From an uncultured Bacteroides sp. (GTDB lineage Bacteria; Bacteroidota; Bacteroidia; Bacteroidales; Bacteroidaceae), in contig CABUKU010000034.1 in NCBI GenBank assembly GCA_902492205.1, forward strand, positions 1-32,532: a stretch of DNA of 32,532 nucleotides, read 5' to 3'. The notes beneath the pieces were generated by a model that saw only the letters and a program-made list of their open reading frames with translations, was not told where the DNA came from and ran no database searches. Positions within the stretch are counted from its first letter, which is position 1. Each line of letters starts with the position of its first letter. Below are positions 22,431-31,370 of the stretch, one piece after another. The position numbers and the translations under genes are program-made.

Positions 22431-23906
22431 ATGAAGTTTAGCAAACTATTCTTATCATTAACACTGCTGTCACTACTCCCCCTGTCTTCTTTTGCACAAT
22501 TCACCAAAGGAATGAACTATGCAGTAGAAACAGGAATAAATTTCAGTGGTGGTGACTATACTCCATTTTGGTTAGTATCAAACAAACAGGGACTTTCTTC
22601 CGTCACTAAAAACAACGGATATTTAAGAGCCGGCATTTTCCGCCCCATGGAAGAAGACAAACGCTTCTCTTATGCCTTCGGACTCGATTTGGCGGGAGCT
22701 TATAATTTCACCTCGTCTTTCATTATCCAACAAGCCTATGTAGACCTAAAATACTCATTCTTAGGTTTAAGCATCGGTAGCAAAGAAAGAAACGGCGAAT
22801 TGAAAAATCAGCAACTAAGCAGTGGGGCACTTACATTCTCAGGAAATGCACGCCCTGTACCACAAGTAAGGATCGGTATTCCCGAATACTGGAATATCCC
22901 CGGTACTAAAGGCTTTTTTGCCATTAAAGGTCATGTAGCATACGGTATGTTTACCGATGATAACTGGCAAACAGACTTCATAAAGAACCACAACAAATAT
23001 ACGGAACATGTGCTTTATCATTCAAAGGCTTTATATGCAAGAATTGGTAATGAAGACAAGTTTCCTTTAGTATTTGAAGGTGGCTTGGAAATGGCAGCAC
23101 AGTTTGGCGGTAATTCTTTCAGTTGGGGCAGTGATGGCTACCGCAAAACAGATATGCCCAACGGATTAAAAGACTTTTTCAAGGTATTTATTCCCTCCGG
23201 TGGAGACAGCAACACTCCTATGGGAGAACAAACCAACATCTATGGAAACCACTTGGGAAGCTGGAATTTCTCTCTTTCATACAAGTTCAACACATGGAAA
23301 CTCCGTGGTTATTATGAACACTTCTTTGAAGACCACTCCATGATGTTCGGTCAATATGGTTGGAAAGACTGCCTGGTTGGTGCAGAAATCACTCTACCCA
23401 AAAATCCATTCATCGGAACTTTCGTTTATGAATATCTAGGAACCAAAGACCAGTCCGGCCCGGTTTATCACGATACCACTTCTACCATTCCCGATCAAAT
23501 CAGTGCCATGGACAACTACTATAATCACGGAATCTACACCGGATGGCAACATTGGGGTATGGGTATAGGTAATCCATTGGTTATGTCACCCATATATAAT
23601 AAAGACGGCAGTATCATATTTAAAAGCAACCGCTTGAAAGCACATCATTTCGGCATAGGCGGACAGCCCACGCAAGATATTAATTACCGTGTTTTGATTT
23701 CTTATTCAAGAAATTGGGGAACTTACAGTTCTCCATTTCAGGATGTTGTTAAAAACACTTCCACTCTCTTTGAAGTGGGTTATGCACCACACCAGATAAA
23801 AGGATGGAACTTCACAGCATCGTTTGCTTTCGACCGTGGCAAACTTATGGGAGATAACACCGGAGGTATGATTACTGTCCGTAAAACAGGTCTATTCACT
23901 AAATAA
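22431..23906 (+). CDS. Capsule assembly Wzi family outer membrane protein
   Basis: A 491-residue protein with a signal peptide (1-22, ending SSFAQ) and many alternating, aromatic-flanked strands, as in the beta-barrel Wzi, which helps anchor or organise capsular polysaccharide at the cell surface. Typical stretches are GGDYTPFWLVSNKQG near the start, SIGSKERNGELKNQQLSSG, and the repeated YxxxxWG patterns toward the C-terminus. Length is near that of E. coli Wzi (about 480). A lipoprotein gene follows after 4 bp. Neighbouring genes for Wza/Wzz-like proteins and GDP-fucose agree with a surface polysaccharide role. Confidence 0.9.
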   Translation: MKFSKLFLSLTLLSLLPLSSFAQFTKGMNYAVETGINFSGGDYTPFWLVSNKQGLSSVTKNNGYLRAGIFRPMEEDKRFSYAFGLDLAGAYNFTSSFIIQQAYVDLKYSFLGLSIGSKERNGELKNQQLSSGALTFSGNARPVPQVRIGIPEYWNIPGTKGFFAIKGHVAYGMFTDDNWQTDFIKNHNKYTEHVLYHSKALYARIGNEDKFPLVFEGGLEMAAQFGGNSFSWGSDGYRKTDMPNGLKDFFKVFIPSGGDSNTPMGEQTNIYGNHLGSWNFSLSYKFNTWKLRGYYEHFFEDHSMMFGQYGWKDCLVGAEITLPKNPFIGTFVYEYLGTKDQSGPVYHDTTSTIPDQISAMDNYYNHGIYTGWQHWGMGIGNPLVMSPIYNKDGSIIFKSNRLKAHHFGIGGQPTQDINYRVLISYSRNWGTYSSPFQDVVKNTSTLFEVGYAPHQIKGWNFTASFAFDRGKLMGDNTGGMITVRKTGLFTK

Positions 23907-23910
23907 AGAA

Positions 23911-24333
23911 ATGAAAATGAAAAAATTAACAATACTATTCATCCTAAGCATTCTCTTTACTTTGCCATCATGTGACAAACTACCCATGAACGGCAAACTG
24001 GACGGGATGTGGCAGTTAATCCAGATTGACACCAAAGAAGGCAGCAACCACGATGTAAAAGAACAGAGACTCTACTACTCTGTTCAACTAAAGCTCATTA
24101 CTTTAAGAGGTATGAGCGGAAGCAGTTATATCTTAGGACGTTTCGAACATTCCGGTAACTCTTTATCCCTGTATGATTTCCGTACGGGAGGCAGTGAGCA
24201 GCCATGTACCCTTGAAGACTTAAAACCTTACGGATTATATAGCCTCGAGCCTAAATTCGAAGTGGAGAAGCTAACAGGCAGCGAAATGGTTTTAAAATCC
24301 GAAGAGTCTACCTTATATTTCAGGAAATTCTGA
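23911..24333 (+). CDS. Lipocalin-like lipoprotein
   Basis: A 140-residue protein with a lipoprotein signal (lipobox LPSC, Cys21) followed by a small beta-rich domain beginning LDGMWQLIQIDTKEG and ending STLYFRKF, a layout seen in lipocalin-like lipoproteins of Bacteroidota. Residues after the Cys (DKLP) do not fit the acidic surface-export signal described in this phylum, so it may face the periplasm. It lies 4 bp after the Wzi-like gene and is surely co-transcribed, suggesting a helper of that barrel. Ligand unknown. The stop codon overlaps a perfect hairpin. Confidence 0.72.
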   Translation: MKMKKLTILFILSILFTLPSCDKLPMNGKLDGMWQLIQIDTKEGSNHDVKEQRLYYSVQLKLITLRGMSGSSYILGRFEHSGNSLSLYDFRTGGSEQPCTLEDLKPYGLYSLEPKFEVEKLTGSEMVLKSEESTLYFRKF

Positions 24334-24359
24334 TTTCAATCGCCACGGCGATTGAAATC
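24332..24359 (+). repeat. Perfect hairpin at the lipoprotein stop codon
   Basis: GATTTCAATCGC and GCGATTGAAATC form a 12-bp stem around a 4-nt loop, starting within the TGA. No T-run follows. It may protect the 3' end of the message or pause transcription before the real terminator. Confidence 0.6.
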
Positions 24360-24393
24360 CCATAGGCGGCGATTGGAAACAAGACAAGCCTGC

Positions 24394-24437
24394 AAAAAAG
24401 AGGTGCATTACTTTCAACAGTAATGCACCTCTTTTTT
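24394..24437. terminator. Bidirectional terminator between lipoprotein and UpxY genes
   Basis: A perfect stem of at least 15 bp (24398-24412 with 24419-24433, core GAGGTGCATTACT) has a 6-nt loop with A-run and T-run on either side. It ends both convergent transcripts. Confidence 0.85.
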
Positions 24438-24455
24438 ATTTCTGTATTTTTTTTC

Positions 24456-24980
24456 TTATAGTTTCTTCAATGAACCGACAGATACCGTAGTCAATGCACA
24501 GCCAAAGTTTTCAAGCCTTATGGCTACTTTATATTTTCCACGAACTTCCACAAGTTCACCGATCAAACCTTGGAGTTGTCCTCTGGTTATCATTACCGCT
24601 GCTCCCGGTTTAAAGTCATCGGCAGAGAATTCAACCTCATCTTCCGAATTATCCACCATGAAACGCAGTGTTTTTATCTGTTCATCAGGAATAGGAACTG
24701 CTTTCCCTTTTTCTTTCAAGAAGAAAGCTACTCCCTGTATTTCCTGTACTCTCCTGAAATCTTTGATGTGAATGCGAACAAAGATATATCCATTTATAAC
24801 AGGAACCACTACTTTCTTTTTCCTGTCGCTCCAAATGCGAATTACCGTTTGCAAAGGCAAATAGCACTCTATGCCCAATTCATCCAGTCTTTCCTTTACT
24901 TTCTTTTCTGCTCTCGAAGCTGTGTAAACAGCATACCAGTGCAAATCTTTATCTATTCCACCTGTTGCTGTCGTTTCCAT
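24456..24980 (-). CDS. UpxY-family transcription antiterminator (NusG-like)
   Basis: A 174-residue NusG paralogue. An N-terminal NGN domain (about 10-110, starting LHWYAVYTASRAEKKVKERL, with NGYIFVRI) is followed by a KOW domain (about 120-150, with FKPGAAVMITRGQLQGLIGELV). UpxY proteins bind RNA polymerase and let it read through the leaders of capsule operons. In the known loci upxY is the first gene; here it is the last of three, after Wza- and Wzz-like genes, and overlaps wzz by 28 bases. No UpxZ is visible. It may act on the distant upstream leader of its own operon or in trans on another locus. Confidence 0.9.
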   Translation of the reverse strand: METTATGGIDKDLHWYAVYTASRAEKKVKERLDELGIECYLPLQTVIRIWSDRKKKVVVPVINGYIFVRIHIKDFRRVQEIQGVAFFLKEKGKAVPIPDEQIKTLRFMVDNSEDEVEFSADDFKPGAAVMITRGQLQGLIGELVEVRGKYKVAIRLENFGCALTTVSVGSLKKL

Positions 24981-26068
24981 CCTTTAAACATGTCTTTAAC
25001 CAATATCCAACCAATACTTCCAAATGCTGCCAAGAAAACAAAACCTATTAAGATTAAAGGTTTGCTTGGCTTAGAAGGCTTCAAAGGAACAACTGCCGGT
25101 TGAACAACTGTATAAACCGGAGTAATTTCCTGCACCTTGGCTTTTGACATTTGCAATTGCTGAGCTACCTGATTATAGACATTGTATGCAAGATTCTTTT
25201 CATTCTGCAAGCGTTCTTCTTCTGTTTTATAACGTGCCATCACCACATTCATATTACCGTCTGTGTAAGCGGCATATGCTTGCTGGGCTTTATTATACGC
25301 ATCCTGTGCTTCTTTATATAGCTTTTCTGTAAAAGCCAAATCGTGACGTGCCTTGTTGGTACGGTAATCTATGATATAATTCTGCAACTTCTTCATTACC
25401 GTATCGGTTAAAGCAGCAGAAATCAGAGGATCTTGCATAGTTACAGCCAAAGTGATGACACCACTCTTCTTATCCACCGAAGAAGTGATGCTTTTACTTA
25501 TTTCCTCGGCAATACGTTGCTGGTCTTTAGTCAGATTGAAAGGATTGACCTCATTATTTCCGGTTTCCTTCTCTTCGCCTCTAATCAAAGACATAGTCCA
25601 TCCCAATGCTTTAAAAGGTGCAGACAGTATATAACTCCACCAAGTCGATTTCTGATGGTTATCCATGTAATCAAACAACGTGGTATTAATGTTCCCTTCC
25701 TTATTTACCACATTCACATTGAACAGTTCAACAAGAAAAGGAGTTGAACTTACAATGTTAGGATACAGTTCGGGAGACAAAGCATCTTCGCCATTGCCGC
25801 CTCCTCCTAAGTTTATACCCGCCATAGAAGCCAATGCCCCCATACTGCCGCTAATTCCTTTTCCCCCTGTGGTTTCGGGAGCTAAAGTTACCTTGGTTTC
25901 ATATTCTTTAGGAATACTGAATGCCACAACAATTCCAATTACTGCAGCTATCCCACATGCCTTAAAAACCAATTTGCGTTCAGCCCATATCTTTTGGGCT
26001 AATTCTATAAGGTCAATTTCCTGTTCTTGGTTATCAGGAGTATTATCGTGTCTTTGTATATCGCTCAT
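24953..26068 (-). CDS. Wzz/GumC-type chain-length or export protein
   Basis: A 371-residue polysaccharide co-polymerase-like protein. One membrane helix lies at about 34-52 and a second at 337-356, preceded by the Pro-rich motif PLKPSKPSKP typical of Wzz proteins. The periplasmic part contains a long coiled-coil region (about 235-310). It sets chain length or couples export of surface polysaccharide. No tyrosine kinase domain is attached. It starts 7 bp after the Wza-like gene and its end overlaps UpxY. Confidence 0.93.
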   Translation of the reverse strand: MSDIQRHDNTPDNQEQEIDLIELAQKIWAERKLVFKACGIAAVIGIVVAFSIPKEYETKVTLAPETTGGKGISGSMGALASMAGINLGGGGNGEDALSPELYPNIVSSTPFLVELFNVNVVNKEGNINTTLFDYMDNHQKSTWWSYILSAPFKALGWTMSLIRGEEKETGNNEVNPFNLTKDQQRIAEEISKSITSSVDKKSGVITLAVTMQDPLISAALTDTVMKKLQNYIIDYRTNKARHDLAFTEKLYKEAQDAYNKAQQAYAAYTDGNMNVVMARYKTEEERLQNEKNLAYNVYNQVAQQLQMSKAKVQEITPVYTVVQPAVVPLKPSKPSKPLILIGFVFLAAFGSIGWILVKDMFKGWKRQQQVE

Positions 26069-26075
26069 AATTACT

Positions 26076-28571
26076 TTACTTTAAAATATTAGCAATAGTT
26101 GCAGCCATAGTTGCCAAAGAAGCAGTAGAGTTGGTAAGACTCAGGATTTCGGCAAGTCCCATTCCTTTCTTTATAGGCTTGGTAGGCACAATAATTTCAC
26201 ATCCCGGCTGAATGGCATCCTTATTTCCTGATTTCAATCGTGCTACCGTTCCGTTCATATAGATGACGTATGCTTTGCTTTTCTTTGCGCGGTTACCATA
26301 TCCACCTGCCATGTAAATGTAATGACGGAGTTTCTTTCCCTTTTGGTAAGTTACAGTATTAGGATACATAACAGCTCCGTTTACTTTTACGGTACTTACA
26401 TATTGAGGAACAATGATTCTGTCGCCTTCACGAAGCACAACGTCATAGTCACCACCCGGATTTGCAAGAGCCTTATCGAATTCTATACCGACATAATAAG
26501 TAGTTCCCAAATCCAAAGTTTTGGTGGAGATTGAGTCTTTTCCTGCTCCGGCAGATATTTTCAGAACAGTTTCCATACGAAGTTTTTCTTCCGGAGTCAT
26601 CTGTCTTTCCAGTCTCACTCCCTTAGAATATGCCTGATCGGTAAGTCCTCCGGCCTTTTTGATAACCTCACTCAAGCGTTCATTTTTGTGTGTCAAAGCA
26701 TAATTACCTTCAAACAATACTTCGCCCTCAATCATAATATTCTGCTGTTTTTGATAACCCGGGCTCTTACGAACATAGATTTCATCAAATGGTTGTAAAG
26801 TAAATCCGGGTTGTCCGTCAACCACAAATCCGTCTTTCAAAGCAAATGAATAAGAATGTGCTATTGTATTTTTAACATCAGTAGCTTTTGAATCTTTCAC
26901 ACGACGTGACACATCCACACGAACAGTAGAAGCGGCATCCAAAAGACCTCCCGCCTGTACAATCAAATCTTCCAAAGAAGTATTTTCGGCATATCTGTAC
27001 ATGCCCGGATAAGCAATTTCTCCATATATTGTCAGCGTTCCTTCCTCACGCATATCGTGAATACTCGGAATATACAATACATCATTTTTGCGTAATGGAA
27101 TATCGGCAACTGTTCCGTTCAATAAACCTTTTACATCGATAGGAAGCACTTCCAACGTATAATCTTCCTTTTCACGATGAAGGACTCCGCGATTTAGGAA
27201 CGCATCTCCACGAACCCCTTCCGCTCTCTCGATCAAAGCTTTTAATGTATTGATTTTTCCATCCATCTGGTACATTCCCGGACGATAAACAGCTCCTTTG
27301 ATTTCTACTTTGTTTGCAAAACGTGCTAAAACAGAATCTACTGCAATGGAGTCGCCATCCATTACCTTGAACATATTGAAATCGAACTCTTCTACATTAT
27401 AGATTTGGTGTTCACGTCCGCTCTTACGTATCAGGCGAACTGCTTTCGTATATGCATCACCAGTGAAACCGCCTGTATATTTTAACAATGAGCCTAAGCT
27501 TTCGTCACGTTTCATTTCATAGAACATCGGGCGCTTAACTTTTCCCACAACGTCAACCAAACATTCATATGGTCCAACTACGATCACATCATTATCCATC
27601 AAACGGATGTCATTGGCAATCTTGCCATTGAATATATAATCATAGATGTCTAAAGTAACAATGTTCTTACCTCCACGATAAACCTTAATCGCACGCAGGG
27701 TTCCTATTTCGTTTACTCCGCCTGCCTGATAAAGAGCATGAAACACACTCGCAAAAGAAGATAGAGTGTAAGTACCCGGAGTAACGACCTCTCCCATTAC
27801 ATTAACCTGAATACTGCGAATCTGTCCCAAAGTTAATTTTATCTGGGATATAGGTGCATCACCGGAAACTCCTGCATAAATTTTACTGAACTCACCTTGC
27901 AAATATGCATTTGCCTCTTTAACGGACAATCCGTTCAAGTAAATAGGGCCGAGATTTTCAACCTGAATGCTGCCATCGGGAGATATAGTCTGACGAATGG
28001 TAGTTTGAGAAGCTCCCCACACATCAATGATAACTTCGTCACCCGGGCCTAAACGGTAATCAATCGGAGTAGCAATATTCAAATTTGGTTCAAATGAAAG
28101 AATCTTATTAGAGAAAATATCACGTCCGAATATTTTCTTTTTCCGCTCAACTTCCTTTTTCTGTAACCACTGTTCCGTCGGAACAAGAATAGAATCGGGA
28201 TACATAAAATCCAATCCCAAATCAGAATTTTCGAGCATTTTAGCTTGGTCTTCGGGAGTCAGTTGCTTTTCCTGAGCTTTCAGCAAATTGTTTTCACCTT
28301 TCTGCAAAGGCTTACGCTGACGGCTTTCTTCGTTCAAGGTTTCCCCTTTACCGGAACCTCCCATCTGCTTTTCATACTTATCCTTAATTCGCTGAACCTG
28401 ATCTGGAGTAACCCCCTTTTTAAGCAGGTCTGTAGTAACCTGTTGTTGATTTTTTCCTTCCTTTTGTGCCTGTTTCACGTACTGAATAACCTGATCGTCA
28501 GACATCTGTTGCGCCATTCCAACGCCTGTAATAGTGAAGATTAAGATTAATAGAGTAATAATTCTACGCAT
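26076..28571 (-). CDS. Wza-like SLBB-domain polysaccharide export protein
   Basis: An 831-residue protein with a signal peptide (1-20, ending GMAQQ) and no lipobox Cys, unlike E. coli Wza. A polar, Gln/Lys-rich segment (25-125) precedes the polysaccharide export domain (about 170-240, starting IDYRLGPGDEVIIDVWG), followed by at least five SLBB repeats (for example GEVVTPGTYTLSSFASV, GAVYRPGMYQMDGKI, GEIAYPGMYRYAENT). The C-terminus is a hydrophobic, Ala-rich helix (IPTKPIKKGMG, then LAEILSLTNSTASLATMAATIA), a possible outer membrane anchor. About 830 residues is the usual size of the Bacteroides form. It would form the export channel for capsule or exopolysaccharide. First gene of wza-wzz-upxY. 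Confidence 0.93.
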   Translation of the reverse strand: MRRIITLLILIFTITGVGMAQQMSDDQVIQYVKQAQKEGKNQQQVTTDLLKKGVTPDQVQRIKDKYEKQMGGSGKGETLNEESRQRKPLQKGENNLLKAQEKQLTPEDQAKMLENSDLGLDFMYPDSILVPTEQWLQKKEVERKKKIFGRDIFSNKILSFEPNLNIATPIDYRLGPGDEVIIDVWGASQTTIRQTISPDGSIQVENLGPIYLNGLSVKEANAYLQGEFSKIYAGVSGDAPISQIKLTLGQIRSIQVNVMGEVVTPGTYTLSSFASVFHALYQAGGVNEIGTLRAIKVYRGGKNIVTLDIYDYIFNGKIANDIRLMDNDVIVVGPYECLVDVVGKVKRPMFYEMKRDESLGSLLKYTGGFTGDAYTKAVRLIRKSGREHQIYNVEEFDFNMFKVMDGDSIAVDSVLARFANKVEIKGAVYRPGMYQMDGKINTLKALIERAEGVRGDAFLNRGVLHREKEDYTLEVLPIDVKGLLNGTVADIPLRKNDVLYIPSIHDMREEGTLTIYGEIAYPGMYRYAENTSLEDLIVQAGGLLDAASTVRVDVSRRVKDSKATDVKNTIAHSYSFALKDGFVVDGQPGFTLQPFDEIYVRKSPGYQKQQNIMIEGEVLFEGNYALTHKNERLSEVIKKAGGLTDQAYSKGVRLERQMTPEEKLRMETVLKISAGAGKDSISTKTLDLGTTYYVGIEFDKALANPGGDYDVVLREGDRIIVPQYVSTVKVNGAVMYPNTVTYQKGKKLRHYIYMAGGYGNRAKKSKAYVIYMNGTVARLKSGNKDAIQPGCEIIVPTKPIKKGMGLAEILSLTNSTASLATMAATIANILK

Positions 28572-28611
28572 ATTAAAGTCTAAATTGATAATTCGTTATT
28601 TAATTTGCCCG

Positions 28612-28619
28612 CAAAGATA
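28612..28619 (-). promoter_or_regulatory. -7 box of the wza-wzz-upxY operon
   Basis: Reads TATCTTTG on the minus strand, a perfect TAnnTTTG, 41 bp before the start codon. A matching TTTG at -33 is not visible. Confidence 0.5.
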
Positions 28620-28834
28620 ATATATTCTTTTGTTAATCAGTTTAGTTTTATGCTTCTTTTACAGCTATTCTTTTAGTGGAGCATAAAAAAGCGAAAATTA
28701 CAATATAAAACAGATCTAATTAATTTTATAACAATTCACAACAGAAATAAACGCAAATCAATCAAACTAAAATAAAATATGAAAAAATACTAGAATAATG
28801 ACTTGTTTTATATTTATAACATGCTATTATGTCG

Positions 28835-28842
28835 TATCTTTG
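28835..28842 (+). promoter_or_regulatory. -7 box of dapF-dapL
   Basis: Perfect TATCTTTG, 49 bp before the dapF ATG. The -33 region is A/T-rich without a clear TTTG. Confidence 0.5.
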
Positions 28843-28891
28843 CAGCATAACCAAATCAAAAAGAAGTTTATTTATCAATTAAAGCGTTAAA

Positions 28892-29692
28892 ATGACAAAT
28901 AAAATAAGATTCACAAAGATGCATGGAGCAGGTAATGATTATATTTATATAAATTCGTCAGTTTACCATATAGAATCCCCCGAAGAATTTGCCCGGAAAT
29001 GGAGCTTGTTGCACACAGGTATCGGCTCCGACGGACTGGTATTGATCGATAAATCCCAAATAGCCGATTTCAGTATGAGAATATTCAATGCAGACGGTTC
29101 TGAAGCCATGATGTGCGGAAATGCCTCACGTTGCATCGGCAAATATGTATATGACAAAGAATTAACAGATAAAAAAGAAATAACCCTTGAAACACGGTCA
29201 GGCATTAAAAGGCTTTTCCTGCATCCGCAAGAAGATTCTGTCATAAAAGTAACAGTAGATATGGGAGAACCGCAAATAGAATCGGAATATCTCGAAATTG
29301 ACAACATATCTTATGGTGGTTCCGTTATTTCTATGGGTAATCCGCATTTTGTTATTTTTGTGGACGACATTCATTCGGTAAACCTCTCGGAGATAGGCCC
29401 TGTAATAGAAAATCATCCTCTGTTTCCCGACCGGACAAATGTGGAATTCGCACAGGTAACAGGAGATAACAAGATAAGAATGAGAGTTTGGGAAAGAGGT
29501 TCGGGGATTACCCAAGCTTGCGGAACCGGAGCTTGTGCAACAGCCGTAGCAGCAATTATTACAGGCAGATGCGAGCGTGAAGTGGAAGTAATGATGGACG
29601 GCGGACCTTTAACCATCAATTGGGATAAAAACAATCATATATACATGACCGGAGAAGCTATCAAAGTCTTTGAAGGAGAAATAGAAATCTGA
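28892..29692 (+). CDS. dapF: Diaminopimelate epimerase
   Basis: A 266-residue cofactor-free epimerase converting LL- to meso-diaminopimelate, needed for lysine and for the peptidoglycan cross-link. The two catalytic cysteines are present: Cys75 in MMCGNASRC and Cys210 in QACGTGACATA, with the signature HGAGNDY at the N-terminus. Length is typical. It lies 46 bp ahead of dapL, so the two last steps of the pathway are in one operon in reverse order of use. Confidence 0.97.
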   Translation: MTNKIRFTKMHGAGNDYIYINSSVYHIESPEEFARKWSLLHTGIGSDGLVLIDKSQIADFSMRIFNADGSEAMMCGNASRCIGKYVYDKELTDKKEITLETRSGIKRLFLHPQEDSVIKVTVDMGEPQIESEYLEIDNISYGGSVISMGNPHFVIFVDDIHSVNLSEIGPVIENHPLFPDRTNVEFAQVTGDNKIRMRVWERGSGITQACGTGACATAVAAIITGRCEREVEVMMDGGPLTINWDKNNHIYMTGEAIKVFEGEIEI

Positions 29693-29738
29693 AAAGAACA
29701 AACAGAGCATTACAAAAATTAAAACAATAATTAGGATT

Positions 29739-30965
29739 ATGGCACTCGTAAACGAACATTTTTTAAAGCTACCGAACAATTACTTATTCTCGGATATAGC
29801 AAAGAAAGTAAATACATTTAAAATAACTCACCCCAAAGCAGATATTATACGTTTAGGCATCGGTGACGTAACCCAAGCCCTCCCCAAAGCCGTAACGGAA
29901 GCAATGCACAAAGCCGTGGACGAAATGGCGGAAAAAGCGACTTTCCACGGATACGGCCCTGAACAAGGATATAATTTCCTGATCGAAACAATCATAAAAA
30001 ATGATTACGCAAGCCGTGGCATCCATTTTGACACAAACGAAGTGTTTATCAATGACGGTGCCAAAAGCGACACGGGCAATATCGGAGACATTCTCCGCCA
30101 TGACAACAGCATCGGAGTAACAGATCCCATTTATCCGGTATATATAGATTCAAACGTCATGTGTGGACGTGCAGGGGTTTTGGAAGACGGCAAATGGAGC
30201 AATGTTGTATATATGCCTTGCCTGAGTGAAAACAATTTCATTCCTGCCATACCCGAAAAGAGAGTGGACATACTTTACCTGTGCTATCCTAATAACCCCA
30301 CCGGCACGGTGTTAAGCAAAGAAGAACTGAAGAAATGGGTAAACTATGCTTTGGCAAACGATACCCTTATCTTATTTGATGCGGCATATGAGGCTTACAT
30401 ACAAGATCCCGACATCCCCCACTCCATTTATGAAATAAAAGGTGCTAAAAAGGTAGCCATTGAATTCAGGAGCTTCTCTAAAACTGCGGGGTTCACAGGC
30501 GTAAGATGCGGATATACCGTTGTTCCCAAAGAACTGACTGCCGCAACTCTCGAAGGAAAAAGAATACCATTGAACAAGCTGTGGAACAGACGCCAATGCA
30601 CCAAATTCAACGGTACTTCTTACATCACCCAAAAAGGTGCCGAAGCCGTTTATTCTCCCGAAGGTAAGGAGCAAGTGAAAGAAATTATCAATTACTACAT
30701 GACTAATGCCGGAATCATGAAAGAAGGCATCGAGTCTGCCGGATTAAAAGTGTTCGGTGGTGAAAATGCGCCTTATTTATGGGTAAAAACTCCCAATGGA
30801 GTATCTTCATGGAAATTCTTCGAACAGATGTTGTATGAAGCCAATATAGTAGGTACTCCCGGAGTTGGCTTCGGTCCCGGTGGAGAAGGATACATCCGGT
30901 TGACGGCTTTTGGCGACCGTGCCGATTGTGAAGAAGCAATGAGACGGTTGAAAAGGTGGCTATGA
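29739..30965 (+). CDS. dapL: LL-diaminopimelate aminotransferase
   Basis: A 408-residue class I/II PLP aminotransferase that converts tetrahydrodipicolinate directly to LL-diaminopimelate with glutamate as amino donor, bypassing the succinylase/acetylase route. The PLP lysine is Lys248 in RSFSKTAGFTGVRCGYT; YPNNPTGT (183-190) and FDAAYEAYI (213-221) bind cofactor. The N-terminal LPNNYLFSDI and the PEQGYNFL segment are typical of DapL rather than aspartate aminotransferases. It is adjacent to dapF, which supports the call. Confidence 0.96.
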   Translation: MALVNEHFLKLPNNYLFSDIAKKVNTFKITHPKADIIRLGIGDVTQALPKAVTEAMHKAVDEMAEKATFHGYGPEQGYNFLIETIIKNDYASRGIHFDTNEVFINDGAKSDTGNIGDILRHDNSIGVTDPIYPVYIDSNVMCGRAGVLEDGKWSNVVYMPCLSENNFIPAIPEKRVDILYLCYPNNPTGTVLSKEELKKWVNYALANDTLILFDAAYEAYIQDPDIPHSIYEIKGAKKVAIEFRSFSKTAGFTGVRCGYTVVPKELTAATLEGKRIPLNKLWNRRQCTKFNGTSYITQKGAEAVYSPEGKEQVKEIINYYMTNAGIMKEGIESAGLKVFGGENAPYLWVKTPNGVSSWKFFEQMLYEANIVGTPGVGFGPGGEGYIRLTAFGDRADCEEAMRRLKRWL

Positions 30966-31043
30966 TTATTTTGTAAAAGTAGCAAACAAATAAAGCTCAA
31001 ATCTGTTTTAGTGAACATATATAACATTTAAAAGCAACAGATT

Positions 31044-31226
31044 ATGAGTAAAAACAGTAGCAGAGTATGGACTACCATCGCCATTATCGTAGCCATCTTC
31101 TTATTAGGATATTGGATATTCTTCACTAAGAAAGTAGAAAATGCAGTCGATCAGCAGGGAGAAGAGGTCATAGAAGACCTTAGTATACCCGCACAACCCG
31201 ATACCACAACGGTAATAGTAAATTAA
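31044..31226 (+). CDS. Small single-helix membrane protein
   Basis: A 60-residue protein: polar start, one membrane helix (about 7-27, rich in I, A, L, with YWIFF), then a positively charged KK and an acidic tail (VDQQGEEVIEDLSIPAQPDTTT). It lies 78 bp after dapL, in the same direction, and before a hairpin terminator. No known family is recognised. It might be part of the dap transcript or independent. Confidence 0.6.
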   Translation: MSKNSSRVWTTIAIIVAIFLLGYWIFFTKKVENAVDQQGEEVIEDLSIPAQPDTTTVIVN

Positions 31227-31237
31227 GACTATTTTGT

Positions 31238-31275
31238 CATTGCCGACCTGATCGGCAATGATAAATGTATTTTTA
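31238..31275 (+). terminator. Hairpin terminator
   Basis: Perfect 9-bp stem CATTGCCGA/TCGGCAATG (31238-31246 with 31252-31260) with a CCTGA loop. The tail has T only from 31270, so the match to an intrinsic terminator is moderate. It ends the dapF-dapL-small gene transcript. Confidence 0.6.
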
Positions 31276-31370
31276 TTTATTCTTTTTCCTTATATAATAT
31301 GGCACAAAAAGAAAGTTTACAATAGCCTTTATTTTCCTCCACAGCCATATCAACTTTTCTTTCAGTCTGC

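Larger units (their letters stand above)
28572..28891. other. Divergent control region, Wza-like and dapF genes
   Basis: About 320 bp, very A/T-rich. It holds a minus-strand -7 box (28612-28619) and a plus-strand -7 box (28835-28842), one for each gene. Between them I see no open frame and no convincing palindrome. The Wza leader is only about 35 bases, too short for the long terminator-containing leader on which UpxY acts in known loci. Confidence 0.6.
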
